From the NCBI RefSeq assembly GCF_018687695.1, contig NZ_CP061303.1, positions 62,001 through 126,000 on the forward strand: DNA of 64,000 nt. The letters run 5' to 3'. Shown one piece after another: positions 1-7,549 of this stretch (within the stretch, counting starts at the first letter, position 1; each line of letters opens with the position of its first letter). Origin of the DNA: Polynucleobacter sp. MG-6-Vaara-E2 (GTDB lineage: Bacteria > Pseudomonadota > Gammaproteobacteria > Burkholderiales > Burkholderiaceae). The notes under the pieces are model-generated. The model saw only the letters and a program-made list of their open reading frames with translations, had not been told where the DNA came from and searched no databases. Made by a program: the position numbers and the translations under genes.

Positions 1-121
1 ACCAGGCAAAGTGCTCTACGAGATGGACGGTGTTGATGAGCAATTGGCACGCGAAGCTTTCAAGCTTGCTGCTGCTAAGTTGCCTTTACAGACCACTTTC
101 GTGATTCGCCACTTAGGTTGA
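1..121 (+). CDS. rplP: 50S ribosomal protein L16, C-terminal part
   Basis: The window opens inside this gene. The last 39 residues are readable (frame from base 2) and end in ...TTFVIRHLG followed by TGA. The AREAFKLAAAKLP segment and the TTFV(I/V)R ending are typical of L16, a large-subunit protein near the tRNA acceptor arms. It is the expected neighbour upstream of rpmC and rpsQ in the S10 operon. The first two thirds of the protein lie outside the window. Confidence 0.9.
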   Translation, partial: PGKVLYEMDGVDEQLAREAFKLAAAKLPLQTTFVIRHLG

Positions 122-135
122 TCGGGATAGAGATT

Positions 136-330
136 ATGAAAAATACAGAATTAGCTTCAAAAGATCTGGCTGCTTTGAATGCAGAGTTAACCGAGTTGCT
201 CAAGACCGGTTTCAAGCTCCGCATGCAAAAAGGCACTCAGCAACTCACTAACACCAGCCAATTGGGTAAAAATAAGCGCGATATCGCTCGTGTGAAGACT
301 TTTATTGCCCAAAAGACTGCACAGAAATAA
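136..330 (+). CDS. rpmC: 50S ribosomal protein L29
   Basis: L29 is a small two-helix protein near the peptide exit tunnel, where it helps form the docking site for trigger factor and SRP. The 64-residue product starts MKNTELASKD and contains the typical ARVKT segment near the end (DIARVKTFIAQK). The ATG at 136 is chosen over an in-frame TTG at 118, which would overlap the rplP stop and make the protein too long. It lies between rplP and rpsQ, 12 bases before the latter, so it is surely co-transcribed in the S10 operon. Confidence 0.95.
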   Translation: MKNTELASKDLAALNAELTELLKTGFKLRMQKGTQQLTNTSQLGKNKRDIARVKTFIAQKTAQK

Positions 331-342
331 GGAAAAAGGGAT

Positions 343-612
343 ATGACAGAATTATCTAAACCCTTGCGCCGCACCCTCGTGGGACGCGTTGTTAGCGACA
401 AAATGCAAAAAACTGTGACCGTGTTGGTTGAGCGTCAAGTTAAGCATCCAGTGATTGGTAAGTATGTTGGCCAGTCCAAAAAGTACCACGCTCATGACGA
501 GGCTGGCACATACAAGATGGGTGATACCGTTGAAATTGCAGAATCCAAGCCAATTTCACGCACTAAATCTTGGGTTGTGACCCGTTTGGTTGAGGCTTCA
601 AAGGGTATTTAA
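343..612 (+). CDS. rpsQ: 30S ribosomal protein S17
   Basis: S17 is a primary 16S rRNA-binding protein with an OB fold. The 89-residue product shows the family pattern RRTLVGRVVSDKMQKTVTV near the N-terminus, followed by KKYHAHDE and GDTVEIAESKPISRTK. The length is normal. It is the last gene of the S10 operon. It is followed by a 185-base gap, which is unusually long for this otherwise tight cluster and appears to hold the start of the next transcription unit. Confidence 0.96.
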   Translation: MTELSKPLRRTLVGRVVSDKMQKTVTVLVERQVKHPVIGKYVGQSKKYHAHDEAGTYKMGDTVEIAESKPISRTKSWVVTRLVEASKGI

Positions 613-642
613 GGTATTTTTAGGGGATTTTGGCGAAATTAC

Positions 643-672
643 TTCCCAAATCCCTGTTTTACGTAGTAGAAT
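643..672 (+). promoter_or_regulatory. Candidate sigma-70 promoter for the spc operon
   Basis: A TAGAAT hexamer at 667-672 matches a -10 box well. A weak TTCCCA at 643-648 could act as the -35 with an 18-base spacer. The start of transcription would then fall near 679, just as a hairpin begins. The -35 match is poor, so this is a suggestion from spacing and location, not a firm call. Confidence 0.35.
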
Positions 673-677
673 AGAGG

Positions 678-745
678 GCTTCTCTGGTTTTATTGGAGAA
701 GCAGTGTTTTTCATTAATTCCGGGTTTTAGCTTTCGTTAAAGCCC
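678..745 (+). promoter_or_regulatory. Structured 5' leader ahead of rplN
   Basis: The gap between rpsQ and rplN contains two hairpins. The first pairs GCTTCTC (678-684) with GAGAAGC (696-702) perfectly and is followed by a short T-rich run at 706-710. The second pairs 722-729 with 738-745 (GGG...CCC base, one wobble). An alternative pairing of GCTTT (730-734) with AAAGC (739-743) excludes part of it. The region may attenuate or regulate spc operon expression. This is inferred from sequence only. Confidence 0.45.
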
Positions 746-797
746 ATAGACGGAACCAAGACTGTTTGCCATTAGGCCAATAAGTTGGGGATTAGAA

Positions 798-1166
798 ATG
801 ATACAAACCGAAAGTAGATTGCAGGTCGCCGATAACACAGGCGCCGGTGAAGTTTTGTGCATCAAGGTATTGGGCGGCTCAAAGCGTCGTTACGCCAGTA
901 TCGGTGATGTCATTAAGGTGACTGTAAAGTCAGCTGCTCCACGTGGTCGTGTAAAAAAGGGTGATATTTATAACGCTGTTGTTGTGAGAACAGCTAAGGG
1001 TGTTCGCCGTCCAGATGGTTCATTGATTAAGTTCGATGCAAACGCTGCGGTATTGCTCAACGCTAAGTTAGAGCCAATTGGCACACGTATCTTCGGACCA
1101 GTTACACGCGAATTGCGTACTGAGAAGTTCATGAAGATCGTTTCTCTCGCCCCCGAAGTGATTTAA
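798..1166 (+). CDS. rplN: 50S ribosomal protein L14
   Basis: L14 lies at the subunit interface, forms bridge contacts with 16S rRNA and is the binding site of the silencing factor RsfS. The 122-residue product begins MIQTESRLQVADNTGA and carries the typical GDVIKVTVKSAAPRG and AVVVRTAKGVRRPDGS segments. Length is exactly that of the family. It opens the spc operon after a 185-base leader and is followed 9 bases later by rplX. Confidence 0.97.
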   Translation: MIQTESRLQVADNTGAGEVLCIKVLGGSKRRYASIGDVIKVTVKSAAPRGRVKKGDIYNAVVVRTAKGVRRPDGSLIKFDANAAVLLNAKLEPIGTRIFGPVTRELRTEKFMKIVSLAPEVI

Positions 1167-1175
1167 GAGGCTGAT

Positions 1176-1484
1176 ATGAAAAAGATTCGTAAAGGTGATT
1201 CCGTAGTTCTGTTGACTGGCCGCGATAAAGGCAAGCAAGGAACTGTTACAGCCGTTCTCGATGAGAAATTAGTTATCGAAGGCGTAAATATTTATAAAAA
1301 GAGCGTTAAGCCAAACCCAGCCGCTGGTGTTACCGGCGGCATGATTGACAAGACTATGCCTGTTCACATTTCTAATGTGGCTTTGGTTGACGGTAACGGC
1401 AAACCATCACGTGTTGGTATCAAACTCGTAGACGGTAAAAAGCAACGTTTCCTCAAAACCACTGGCGCGACATTAAGCGCATAA
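1176..1484 (+). CDS. rplX: 50S ribosomal protein L24
   Basis: L24 is an assembly initiator of the 50S subunit and sits near the tunnel exit. The 102-residue product has an N-terminal KOW motif (RKGDSVVLLTGRDKGKQGTV, about residues 5-24) and the family segment GVNIYKKSVKPNP. It lies between rplN and rplE as in nearly all spc operons. A possible AGAGG-like ribosome binding site precedes the ATG. Confidence 0.96.
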   Translation: MKKIRKGDSVVLLTGRDKGKQGTVTAVLDEKLVIEGVNIYKKSVKPNPAAGVTGGMIDKTMPVHISNVALVDGNGKPSRVGIKLVDGKKQRFLKTTGATLSA

Positions 1485-1500
1485 GGGGCACGGAGAAATT

Positions 1501-2043
1501 ATGAGCACACGTTTTCAAGAACACTATCAAGCTAAAGTTGTTGCTGATTTAATTGCTAAGTTTGGCTACAAGTCAGTAATGGAAGTTCCACGCATTACCA
1601 AAGTTACTCTGAACATGGGTTTGGGTGATGCAGTGAACGACAAGAAAATTATCGAAAATGCAGTTGGCGATTTAACTAAAGTTGCAGGCCAAAAGCCAGT
1701 TGTAACTAAAGCCAAAAAAGCGATTGCAGGTTTCAAAATTCGTCAGGGCTACCCAATCGGCGCCATGGTGACATTGCGTGGTCAACGCATGTACGAATTC
1801 TTGGATCGTTTCGTTACTGTTGCATTGCCACGCGTACGTGACTTCCGCGGTATCTCCGGTAAAGCATTTGATGGACGTGGTAACTACAACATCGGCGTTA
1901 AAGAACAGATCATTTTCCCTGAAATCGAATACGACAAAATTGATGCCCTTCGTGGTCTCAATATCAGTATTACGACGACTGCTAAAACCGACGAAGAAGC
2001 AAAAGCTTTGTTGGCAGCATTCAAATTCCCTTTCCGCAATTAA
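1501..2043 (+). CDS. rplE: 50S ribosomal protein L5
   Basis: L5 binds 5S rRNA in the central protuberance and contacts the P-site tRNA. The 180-residue product contains VPRITKVTLNMGLGDAV, then GQKPVVTKAKKAIAGFKIR and RDFRGI, all classic L5 landmarks. In E. coli the S8 repressor acts on the mRNA near the start of rplE. No obviously similar S8-binding helix was recognised here by eye, so the mode of control in this organism is open. Confidence 0.97.
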   Translation: MSTRFQEHYQAKVVADLIAKFGYKSVMEVPRITKVTLNMGLGDAVNDKKIIENAVGDLTKVAGQKPVVTKAKKAIAGFKIRQGYPIGAMVTLRGQRMYEFLDRFVTVALPRVRDFRGISGKAFDGRGNYNIGVKEQIIFPEIEYDKIDALRGLNISITTTAKTDEEAKALLAAFKFPFRN

Positions 2044-2052
2044 GAGGCTAAC

Positions 2053-2358
2053 GTGGCAAAACTATCCCTAATTGAGCGCGAGAATAAGCGCGCTAAAACT
2101 GTAGAGAAGTACGCTGCCAAGCGTGCTGAACTCAAAGCAATCATTGCTGATCAATCACGCAGTGATGAAGAGCGTTATGAAGCTCGCTTGAAGCTACAGG
2201 CACTCCCACGTAATGCAAGCCCGATTCGTCAAAGAAATCGTTGTTCATTAACCGGTCGCCCACGTGGCACATTCCGCAAGTTCGGTTTGGCTCGTAGCAA
2301 GATTCGTGAAATCGCCTTCCGTGGCGAAATCCCCGGTTTAACCAAGGCCAGCTGGTAA
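2053..2358 (+). CDS. rpsN: 30S ribosomal protein S14, zinc-independent form
   Basis: S14 binds the 3' domain of 16S rRNA in the head of the small subunit. The product is 101 residues, the long type. It carries RNRCSLTGRPRG but lacks the two CxxC pairs of the short zinc-binding type, so it should not need zinc. The start is GTG at 2053, directly after the rplE stop with AAGAGG upstream. The start MAKLSLIERE and the end GLTKASW fit the family. Confidence 0.96.
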   Translation: MAKLSLIERENKRAKTVEKYAAKRAELKAIIADQSRSDEERYEARLKLQALPRNASPIRQRNRCSLTGRPRGTFRKFGLARSKIREIAFRGEIPGLTKASW

Positions 2359-2382
2359 GCGGCGAAAGAATTAGGAGAACTC

Positions 2383-2778
2383 ATGAGTATCAGCGATCCA
2401 ATCGCCGACATGTTGACCCGGATCCGCAATGCGCAAGCAGTGCAGAAGCCTTTGGTCACAATGCCGTCGTCAAAAGTTAAAGTAGCTATTGCAAAAGTTT
2501 TGCAAGATGAAGGCTATATCGAAAGTTTCGAAATCAAAGGTGAAGCAGCTAAGCCTGTGCTCCACATTGATCTCAAATACTATGCAGGCCGTCCTGTTAT
2601 CGAGCTTATTGACCGTGTATCAACACCAAGTCTACGTATCTATAAAGGCCGCCATGACATTCCAGAGGTAATGAATGGCTTGGGCATTGCAATTATTTCA
2701 ACCCCTCAAGGCGTAATGACCGACCGTAAAGCACGTGCAACAGGCGTGGGCGGCGAAGTTATTTGCTACGTAGCTTAA
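2383..2778 (+). CDS. rpsH: 30S ribosomal protein S8
   Basis: S8 is a primary binder of the central domain of 16S rRNA, and in E. coli it is the translational repressor of the spc operon. The 131-residue product starts MSISDPIADMLTRIRNAQ and ends GGEVICYVA, both diagnostic. The C-terminal STPQGVMTDRKAR segment is the RNA-binding part. An AGGAG ribosome binding site precedes the ATG by six bases. Spacing to rplF is 10 bases. Confidence 0.97.
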   Translation: MSISDPIADMLTRIRNAQAVQKPLVTMPSSKVKVAIAKVLQDEGYIESFEIKGEAAKPVLHIDLKYYAGRPVIELIDRVSTPSLRIYKGRHDIPEVMNGLGIAIISTPQGVMTDRKARATGVGGEVICYVA

Positions 2779-2788
2779 GGAGCGAAAT

Positions 2789-3322
2789 ATGTCCCGCGTA
2801 GGTAAATCACCCATTACAGTTCCTAAGGGCGCTGAAATCAGCATCAATGGTGCAAACATTACTGTTAAAGGCCCATTGGGCACATTGACACATAACTTGC
2901 ATCCGACTGTTGGTTTGAAGCAAGAAGATGGCGTATTGACAGTGGTTGTAAACAGCGACTCTCCAGAAGCTGGTGCACAGTCAGGTACAGCACGTGCTTT
3001 GGTTAACAACATGGTTGTAGGCGTAACTTCAGGCTTTGAGCGCAAGCTCAGCTTGGTTGGCGTTGGTTACCGTGCTCAAGCCCAAGGCGAAACATTGAAA
3101 TTGCAACTTGGTTTCTCACACGACATTATTTACAACCTGCCAAAGGGTGTAAAGGCTGAGACTCCATCGCAAACGGAAATCATTATTAAAGGCTCCAACA
3201 AGCAGCAAGTTGGCCAGGTCGCAGCTGAAGTTCGCGCATACCGTTCACCAGAGCCATACAAAGGCAAAGGTGTTCGCTACGTGGATGAGGTTGTGCATCT
3301 GAAAGAAACTAAGAAGAAGTAA
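2789..3322 (+). CDS. rplF: 50S ribosomal protein L6
   Basis: L6 has two similar domains and sits at the base of the L7/L12 stalk near the sarcin-ricin loop, where it contacts elongation factors. The 177-residue product starts MSRVGKSPITVPKG, with the second-domain signature PEPYKGKGVRYVDE near residues 156-169. An AAGGAG ribosome binding site lies before the ATG. Gene order and length are normal for the spc operon. Confidence 0.97.
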   Translation: MSRVGKSPITVPKGAEISINGANITVKGPLGTLTHNLHPTVGLKQEDGVLTVVVNSDSPEAGAQSGTARALVNNMVVGVTSGFERKLSLVGVGYRAQAQGETLKLQLGFSHDIIYNLPKGVKAETPSQTEIIIKGSNKQQVGQVAAEVRAYRSPEPYKGKGVRYVDEVVHLKETKKK

Positions 3323-3335
3323 GCGAGATTAGAAA

Positions 3336-3689
3336 ATGAATAAAGACGAATCCAGACAAAGACGTGCTCGGCAGACTCGTATTCGCATTGCTGAAGCTCA
3401 AGCAAATCGCTTAACAGTTATCCGTAGCAATACTCATATTTCTGCACAGGTATACAGCCCATGCGGAACCAAAGTTGTAGCTGCTGCTTCAACAATGGAA
3501 AAAGATTTGCGCCAAGCGATCAAGAACGGCGGCAACGCTGATGCGGCAAAACAAATCGGCAAGTTGGTTGCTGAGCGTGCTGTTAAGGCAGGCGTTGTTG
3601 ATGTTGCTTTTGATCGTTCAGGTCATCGTTACCACGGCCGCATTAAGGCCTTAGCTGAAGCTGCGCGTGAAGCCGGCCTGAAGTTCTAA
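3336..3689 (+). CDS. rplR: 50S ribosomal protein L18
   Basis: L18 binds 5S rRNA with L5 in the central protuberance. The 117-residue product shows a basic N-terminus (RQRRARQTRIR), the SNTHISAQVYSP segment and the C-terminal DRSGHRYHGRIKALAEAAREAGLKF block, all typical of the family. It is placed between rplF and rpsE as expected, with no abnormal features. Confidence 0.97.
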   Translation: MNKDESRQRRARQTRIRIAEAQANRLTVIRSNTHISAQVYSPCGTKVVAAASTMEKDLRQAIKNGGNADAAKQIGKLVAERAVKAGVVDVAFDRSGHRYHGRIKALAEAAREAGLKF

Positions 3690-3707
3690 TAGGGTTTAGG
3701 AAAAAAC

Positions 3708-4226
3708 ATGGCAAAAATGCAAACTAAGATGCAAAACGAAGAGCGTGATGATGGTCTTCGCGAGAAGATGATTGCTGTTAATCGTGTAACTAAAGTGGTT
3801 AAGGGTGGTCGTATTCTCGGCTTCGCGGCACTCACTGTAGTTGGCGATGGCGATGGCCGCATCGGCATGGGTAAGGGCAAATCAAAAGAAGTTCCAGTTG
3901 CCGTTCAAAAGGCAATGGACGAAGCTCGTCGCAAGATGATCAAAGTTTCCTTACGTAAAGGTACTTTACAACACACTGTTACTGGTCAGCATGGCGCATC
4001 ACGCGTTTTGATCTCTCCAGCTAAAGACGGTACTGGAATTATTGCTGGTGGTCCAATGCGCGCGATTTTCGACGTAATGGGTGTAACCAACGTTGTTGCT
4101 AAGTCACTCGGTTCTACAAACCCGTACAACTTGGTTCGCGCAACGATTGATGGTTTGAGCAAGATGAGTACTCCTGCTGAGATTGCTGCTAAGCGCGGTA
4201 AGTCAGTTGAAGAGATTCTCGGCTAA
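3708..4226 (+). CDS. rpsE: 30S ribosomal protein S5
   Basis: S5 contributes to decoding fidelity and the mRNA helicase activity of the small subunit. The 172-residue product has the double-stranded RNA-binding fold at the N-terminus (EKMIAVNRVTKVVKGGR) and the GDGDGRIGMGKGKSKEVP loop. The C-terminal part holds GGPMRAIFDVMGVTNVVAKSLGS. A TTAGGA ribosome binding site precedes the ATG. Length is within the family range. Confidence 0.97.
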   Translation: MAKMQTKMQNEERDDGLREKMIAVNRVTKVVKGGRILGFAALTVVGDGDGRIGMGKGKSKEVPVAVQKAMDEARRKMIKVSLRKGTLQHTVTGQHGASRVLISPAKDGTGIIAGGPMRAIFDVMGVTNVVAKSLGSTNPYNLVRATIDGLSKMSTPAEIAAKRGKSVEEILG

Positions 4227-4250
4227 GACCAAAAGATTAGGAATCTACAA

Positions 4251-4439
4251 ATGACAACATCAAACTCCAAAGTCAAACTGCAATTAGTGCGCAGCTTGAT
4301 CGGTACACGCGAAAGCCACCGTGCAACTGTACGTGGCTTAGGCCTCGGTCGCATCAATTCAGTTTCTGAATTGGAAGACACTCCAGCTGTTCGCGGCATG
4401 ATTAATAAAGTTTCTTATCTAGTTAAAGTCATTGGCTAA
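4251..4439 (+). CDS. rpmD: 50S ribosomal protein L30
   Basis: L30 is a small non-universal protein of the large subunit. The 62-residue product contains KLQLVRSLIGTRESHRATVRG and GLGRINSVSELEDTP, which are typical of bacterial L30, and ends MINKVSYLVKVIG. It is placed between rpsE and rplO as in E. coli. The segment before the ATG contains TTAGGAA about seven bases away, a plausible ribosome binding site. Confidence 0.95.
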   Translation: MTTSNSKVKLQLVRSLIGTRESHRATVRGLGLGRINSVSELEDTPAVRGMINKVSYLVKVIG

Positions 4440-4466
4440 TAACTAGCAAGTAAATAGGCGAAGAAT

Positions 4467-4907
4467 ATGCAACTCAACACAATTAAACCTGCAGAAGGCT
4501 CCAAGAAAAACCGTCGTCGCGTTGGTCGCGGTATTGGTTCTGGTCTTGGTAAAACTGCTGGCCGCGGTCACAAAGGTCAAAAATCTCGTTCCGGCGGATT
4601 CCACAAAGTTGGATTCGAAGGTGGTCAGATGCCTATGTATCGTCGTTTGCCAAAACGCGGTTTCGTGTCTTTGACACGTCGTCACGTTGGTCAAATTACT
4701 TTGAACGACTTAGCAAAAATCAACTTGCCAGAAGTGGACTTATTGGTATTGAAAGCTCATGGCTTTGCTGGTGAGCAAATCAATGCAGTGAAGGTTATCA
4801 AAACTGGTGAACTCAAGATTGCAGTAACCCTTAAGGGCATTACAGCAACTGCCGGCGCAAAAGCAGCTATTGAAGCGGCTGGCGGCAAATTGGTTGAGTT
4901 GGCTTAA
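4467..4907 (+). CDS. rplO: 50S ribosomal protein L15
   Basis: L15 is a late-binding large-subunit protein with a long glycine-rich basic arm. The 146-residue product has the RRRVGRGIGSGLGKTAGRGH arm near residues 17-36 and the RLPKRGF segment. It ends in the GGKLVELA type of C-terminus. It sits directly upstream of secY; the gap to the secY ATG is 16 bases. Confidence 0.97.
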   Translation: MQLNTIKPAEGSKKNRRRVGRGIGSGLGKTAGRGHKGQKSRSGGFHKVGFEGGQMPMYRRLPKRGFVSLTRRHVGQITLNDLAKINLPEVDLLVLKAHGFAGEQINAVKVIKTGELKIAVTLKGITATAGAKAAIEAAGGKLVELA

Positions 4908-4923
4908 TCGGTTTTTATTAGAT

Positions 4924-6261
4924 ATGGCATTAGCACCTACCAATAACGTAAGCACTGCAACAGCAGGAGGCAAGTTCGGCGATTTACGTCGTCGCTTGGT
5001 TTTCCTGGTGTTGGCTTTGCTCGTTTATCGTTTGGGTGCTCACATCCCTGTTCCTGGTATCGATCCAGATCAGTTGGCACAGTTATTTGCAGGTCAAAAA
5101 GACGGCATTTTGGGAATGTTTAACTTGTTCTCAGGTGGCGCTCTATCTCGCTTCACTGTATTTGCCTTGGGAATCATGCCTTACATTTCTGCATCGATCA
5201 TCATGCAGTTAATGACGATTGTGGTGCCTGCATTGGAGTCCTTGAAAAAAGAAGGCCAAGCCGGTCAACGTAAGATTACTCAGTACACTCGTTACGGCAC
5301 TGTATTCTTGGCGACTTTCCAGGCATTGGGAATTTCAGTTGCATTGCAAGCTCAACCAGGTTTGGTTATCAATCCAGGTTTGATGTTTGAATTAAACACA
5401 GTAGTTACTTTGGTGACTGGCACGATGTTCTTGATGTGGCTTGGTGAGCAAATTACCGAGCGTGGTTTGGGTAATGGTATTTCTATCATTATTTTTGGCG
5501 GCATCGTTTCCGGCTTACCAAATGCATTAGCAAGCTTGCTAGAGTTGGTCCGTACCGGCTCAATGAATATTATTTCTGCTCTCTTGATCGTGGTGATCGT
5601 AGTAGCAGTAACTTACTTTGTAGTCTTTGTAGAGCGTGGTCAGCGCCGTATCTTGGTGAACTACGCTAAGCGTCAAGTCGGCAATAAGGTTTATGGCGGT
5701 CAGTCTTCATACTTCCCATTGAAGTTGAATATGGCTGGCGTTATTCCTCCAATCTTCGCTTCCTCAATCATTTTGTTCCCTGCAACGATTGCCGGCTGGT
5801 TTACATCAGGTGAGCCAACCAATATGTTCAGCAGAATCATTAAGGACTTGGCTGCAACTTTGGCCCCAGGTCAACCTGTGTACACAATCTTGTACGCAGC
5901 TGCGATCATTTTCTTCTGCTTCTTCTACACCGCTTTGGTATTTAACAGCCGTGAGACTGCTGAGAACTTGAAGAAGAGTGGTGCCTTTGTTCCTGGTATT
6001 CGTCCGGGTGACCAAACAGCGCGTTACATCGACAAGATCTTAGTGCGTTTAACTTTGGCTGGTGCGATTTATATGGTTTTGGTTTGTTTGTTGCCAGAAT
6101 TTTTAGTGTTGAAGTACAACGTGCCGTTCTATTTCGGCGGTACTTCATTGTTGATTATTGTTGTTGTTGCAATGGATTTCATGGCTCAAGTTCAGTCATT
6201 CGTGATGCAACAGCAGTACGGCTCTTTGATGAAAAAAGCCAACTTTAAGATGGGCGCCTAA
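4924..6261 (+). CDS. secY: Preprotein translocase channel subunit SecY
   Basis: SecY forms the protein-conducting channel of the Sec translocon in the inner membrane, together with SecE and SecG. The product is 445 residues with ten hydrophobic segments. Landmarks are HIPVPGIDPDQL near the first periplasmic loop, GIMPYISASIIMQL, GNGISIIIFGGI and FVPGIRPGDQTA. The ATG at 4924 (MALAPTNNVST) is chosen because an earlier in-frame ATG at 4870 lies inside rplO and would add an unrelated 18 residues. infA follows after four bases. Confidence 0.97.
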   Translation: MALAPTNNVSTATAGGKFGDLRRRLVFLVLALLVYRLGAHIPVPGIDPDQLAQLFAGQKDGILGMFNLFSGGALSRFTVFALGIMPYISASIIMQLMTIVVPALESLKKEGQAGQRKITQYTRYGTVFLATFQALGISVALQAQPGLVINPGLMFELNTVVTLVTGTMFLMWLGEQITERGLGNGISIIIFGGIVSGLPNALASLLELVRTGSMNIISALLIVVIVVAVTYFVVFVERGQRRILVNYAKRQVGNKVYGGQSSYFPLKLNMAGVIPPIFASSIILFPATIAGWFTSGEPTNMFSRIIKDLAATLAPGQPVYTILYAAAIIFFCFFYTALVFNSRETAENLKKSGAFVPGIRPGDQTARYIDKILVRLTLAGAIYMVLVCLLPEFLVLKYNVPFYFGGTSLLIIVVVAMDFMAQVQSFVMQQQYGSLMKKANFKMGA

Positions 6262-6265
6262 CTGA

Positions 6266-6484
6266 ATGTCTAAAGACGATGTAATTCAGATGGCGGGTGA
6301 AGTTGTAGAGAATTTGCCGAACGCGATGTTTCGCGTGAAGCTGGAAAACGGACATGTGGTTCTTGGGCACATTTCCGGAAAGATGCGGATGCACTATATC
6401 CGTATTTTGCCGGGAGATAAGGTGACGGTGGAGATGACTCCTTACGACCTGACGCGCGCCAGAATCATTTTCCGTGCGAAGTAA
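6266..6484 (+). CDS. infA: Translation initiation factor IF-1
   Basis: IF-1 occupies the ribosomal A site during initiation and assists IF-2 and IF-3. The 72-residue product is a single S1-like OB fold with DVIQMAGEVVENLPNAMFRV, HISGKMRMHYIRILPGDKV and the ending TRARIIFRAK. It is placed between secY and rpmJ, as in many betaproteobacteria. Some Burkholderiales carry a second infA elsewhere, which this window cannot show. Confidence 0.95.
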   Translation: MSKDDVIQMAGEVVENLPNAMFRVKLENGHVVLGHISGKMRMHYIRILPGDKVTVEMTPYDLTRARIIFRAK

Positions 6485-6518
6485 AGATTAAGTAGTACCT
6501 ATTTTTAAGAGGTGAGTT

Positions 6519-6635
6519 ATGAAAGTTTTAGCATCCGTTAAGTGTATTTGCAGAAATTGCAAGATCATTAAGCGCAAACGCGTTGTGCGCGTGATCTGTT
6601 CTTCAGACGCACGTCATAAGCAGCGTCAAGGCTGA
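6519..6635 (+). CDS. rpmJ: 50S ribosomal protein L36, zinc-binding form
   Basis: This 38-codon gene encodes a product that starts MKVLASVKCICRNCKIIKRK and ends ARHKQRQG. Cys11, Cys14, Cys27 and His33 form the zinc ribbon of the classical L36, with an extra Cys9. An AAGAGGTG ribosome binding site precedes the ATG. It ends the spc operon, 24 bases before rpsM. L36 stabilises 23S rRNA near the peptidyl transferase region. Confidence 0.95.
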   Translation: MKVLASVKCICRNCKIIKRKRVVRVICSSDARHKQRQG

Positions 6636-6659
6636 TCTGGTTAATTAAGAGGAAATCTC

Positions 6660-7025
6660 ATGGCACGTATCGCTGGGGTAAACATCCCAAATCATCAACA
6701 TACTGTTATCGGTTTAACAGCAATTTTTGGCATCGGCACAACTCGTGCTCACAAAATTTGCCAGACCACAGGTGTTGCAATCGACAAAAAAGTTAAAGAT
6801 CTTACTGACGCCGACTTGGAAAAGTTGCGTGACGAAGTAGGTAAGTTCATCACCGAAGGTGACCTTCGTCGTGAAGTAACTATGAGCATCAAGCGTTTGA
6901 TGGACTTAGGTTGCTACCGTGGCGTACGTCATCGTAAGGGCTTGCCTGTACGTGGTCAACGTACTAAGACTAATGCGCGTACCCGTAAGGGCCCACGTAA
7001 GTCTGGCATCGCACTGAAGAAATAA
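6660..7025 (+). CDS. rpsM: 30S ribosomal protein S13
   Basis: S13 sits in the head of the small subunit and forms intersubunit bridges with L5. The 121-residue product begins MARIAGVNIPNHQH and contains IFGIGTTRAHKIC (the helix-hairpin-helix) and the basic tail RGQRTKTNARTRKGPRK. It opens the alpha operon, although the 24-base gap after rpmJ suggests read-through from spc. No E. coli-type S4 pseudoknot leader fits in that short gap. Confidence 0.97.
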   Translation: MARIAGVNIPNHQHTVIGLTAIFGIGTTRAHKICQTTGVAIDKKVKDLTDADLEKLRDEVGKFITEGDLRREVTMSIKRLMDLGCYRGVRHRKGLPVRGQRTKTNARTRKGPRKSGIALKK

Positions 7026-7043
7026 TCAAGAAAGTTTATTGAC

Positions 7044-7451
7044 ATGGCACAACAAAAATCCGCTTCCGCCGCTTCACAGCGCGCTCGCAAGAAGGTTAAA
7101 AAGAACGTTGCTGACGGTATTGCACACGTTCATGCTTCTTTTAACAACACCATCATTACGATCACTGATCGACAAGGAAATGCGCTTTCATGGGCAACTT
7201 CTGGCGGTCAGGGCTTCAAGGGCTCACGTAAATCCACTCCTTTTGCTGCTCAGGTAGCTGCAGAAGTTGCTGGTAAGACAGCTATTGAATGCGGTATCAA
7301 GAACTTGGAAGTTCAGATCAAAGGCCCAGGTCCAGGTCGTGAATCAGCAGTTCGTGCATTGAACTCATTGGGCATCAAGATCACTGAGATTCAAGACGTA
7401 ACTCCAGTTCCACATAATGGTTGCCGTCCTCCTAAGCGTCGTCGTATCTAA
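7044..7451 (+). CDS. rpsK: 30S ribosomal protein S11
   Basis: S11 lies on the platform of the small subunit near the mRNA exit. The 135-residue product has the AHVHASFNNTIITITDRQGN segment, then SGGQGFKGSRKSTPFAAQVAA, and the C-terminal DVTPVPHNGCRPPKRRRI that is diagnostic for S11. The N-terminal 15 residues are basic and Ala/Ser-rich, as in relatives. It is followed by a 116-base gap with two hairpins before rpsD. Confidence 0.97.
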   Translation: MAQQKSASAASQRARKKVKKNVADGIAHVHASFNNTIITITDRQGNALSWATSGGQGFKGSRKSTPFAAQVAAEVAGKTAIECGIKNLEVQIKGPGPGRESAVRALNSLGIKITEIQDVTPVPHNGCRPPKRRRI

Positions 7452-7501
7452 GCTGGGAAGTTTGCAATACAAGTTTTAGTAGTTTTTTATTAAAGCCCAC
7501 T

Positions 7502-7549
7502 GTTCGCCTGATTTAAAGGGTGAACTCACCGCCGGTCGTAAGACTGCGG
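7502..7549 (+). promoter_or_regulatory. Tandem hairpins in the rpsD leader
   Basis: Two stem-loops lie back to back in the rpsK-rpsD gap. The first pairs GTTCGCC (7502-7508) with GGTGAAC (7519-7525), with one wobble. The second pairs CCGC (7529-7532) with GCGG (7546-7549), has a single bulged C, then pairs GGTC (7534-7537) with GACT (7542-7545) around a GTAA tetraloop of GNRA type (7538-7541). They end 18 bases before the rpsD GTG. S4 represses its own operon in E. coli, so a role in autoregulation is plausible but not shown. Confidence 0.5.

Noticed and set aside
2698..3045. Open frame of 115 codons opposite rpsH and rplF
   Set aside because: It overlaps two certain ribosomal protein genes and has no ribosome site or recognisable sequence.
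6636..6659. E. coli-type S4 pseudoknot leader before rpsM
   Set aside because: The gap is only 24 bases, too short for that RNA fold.
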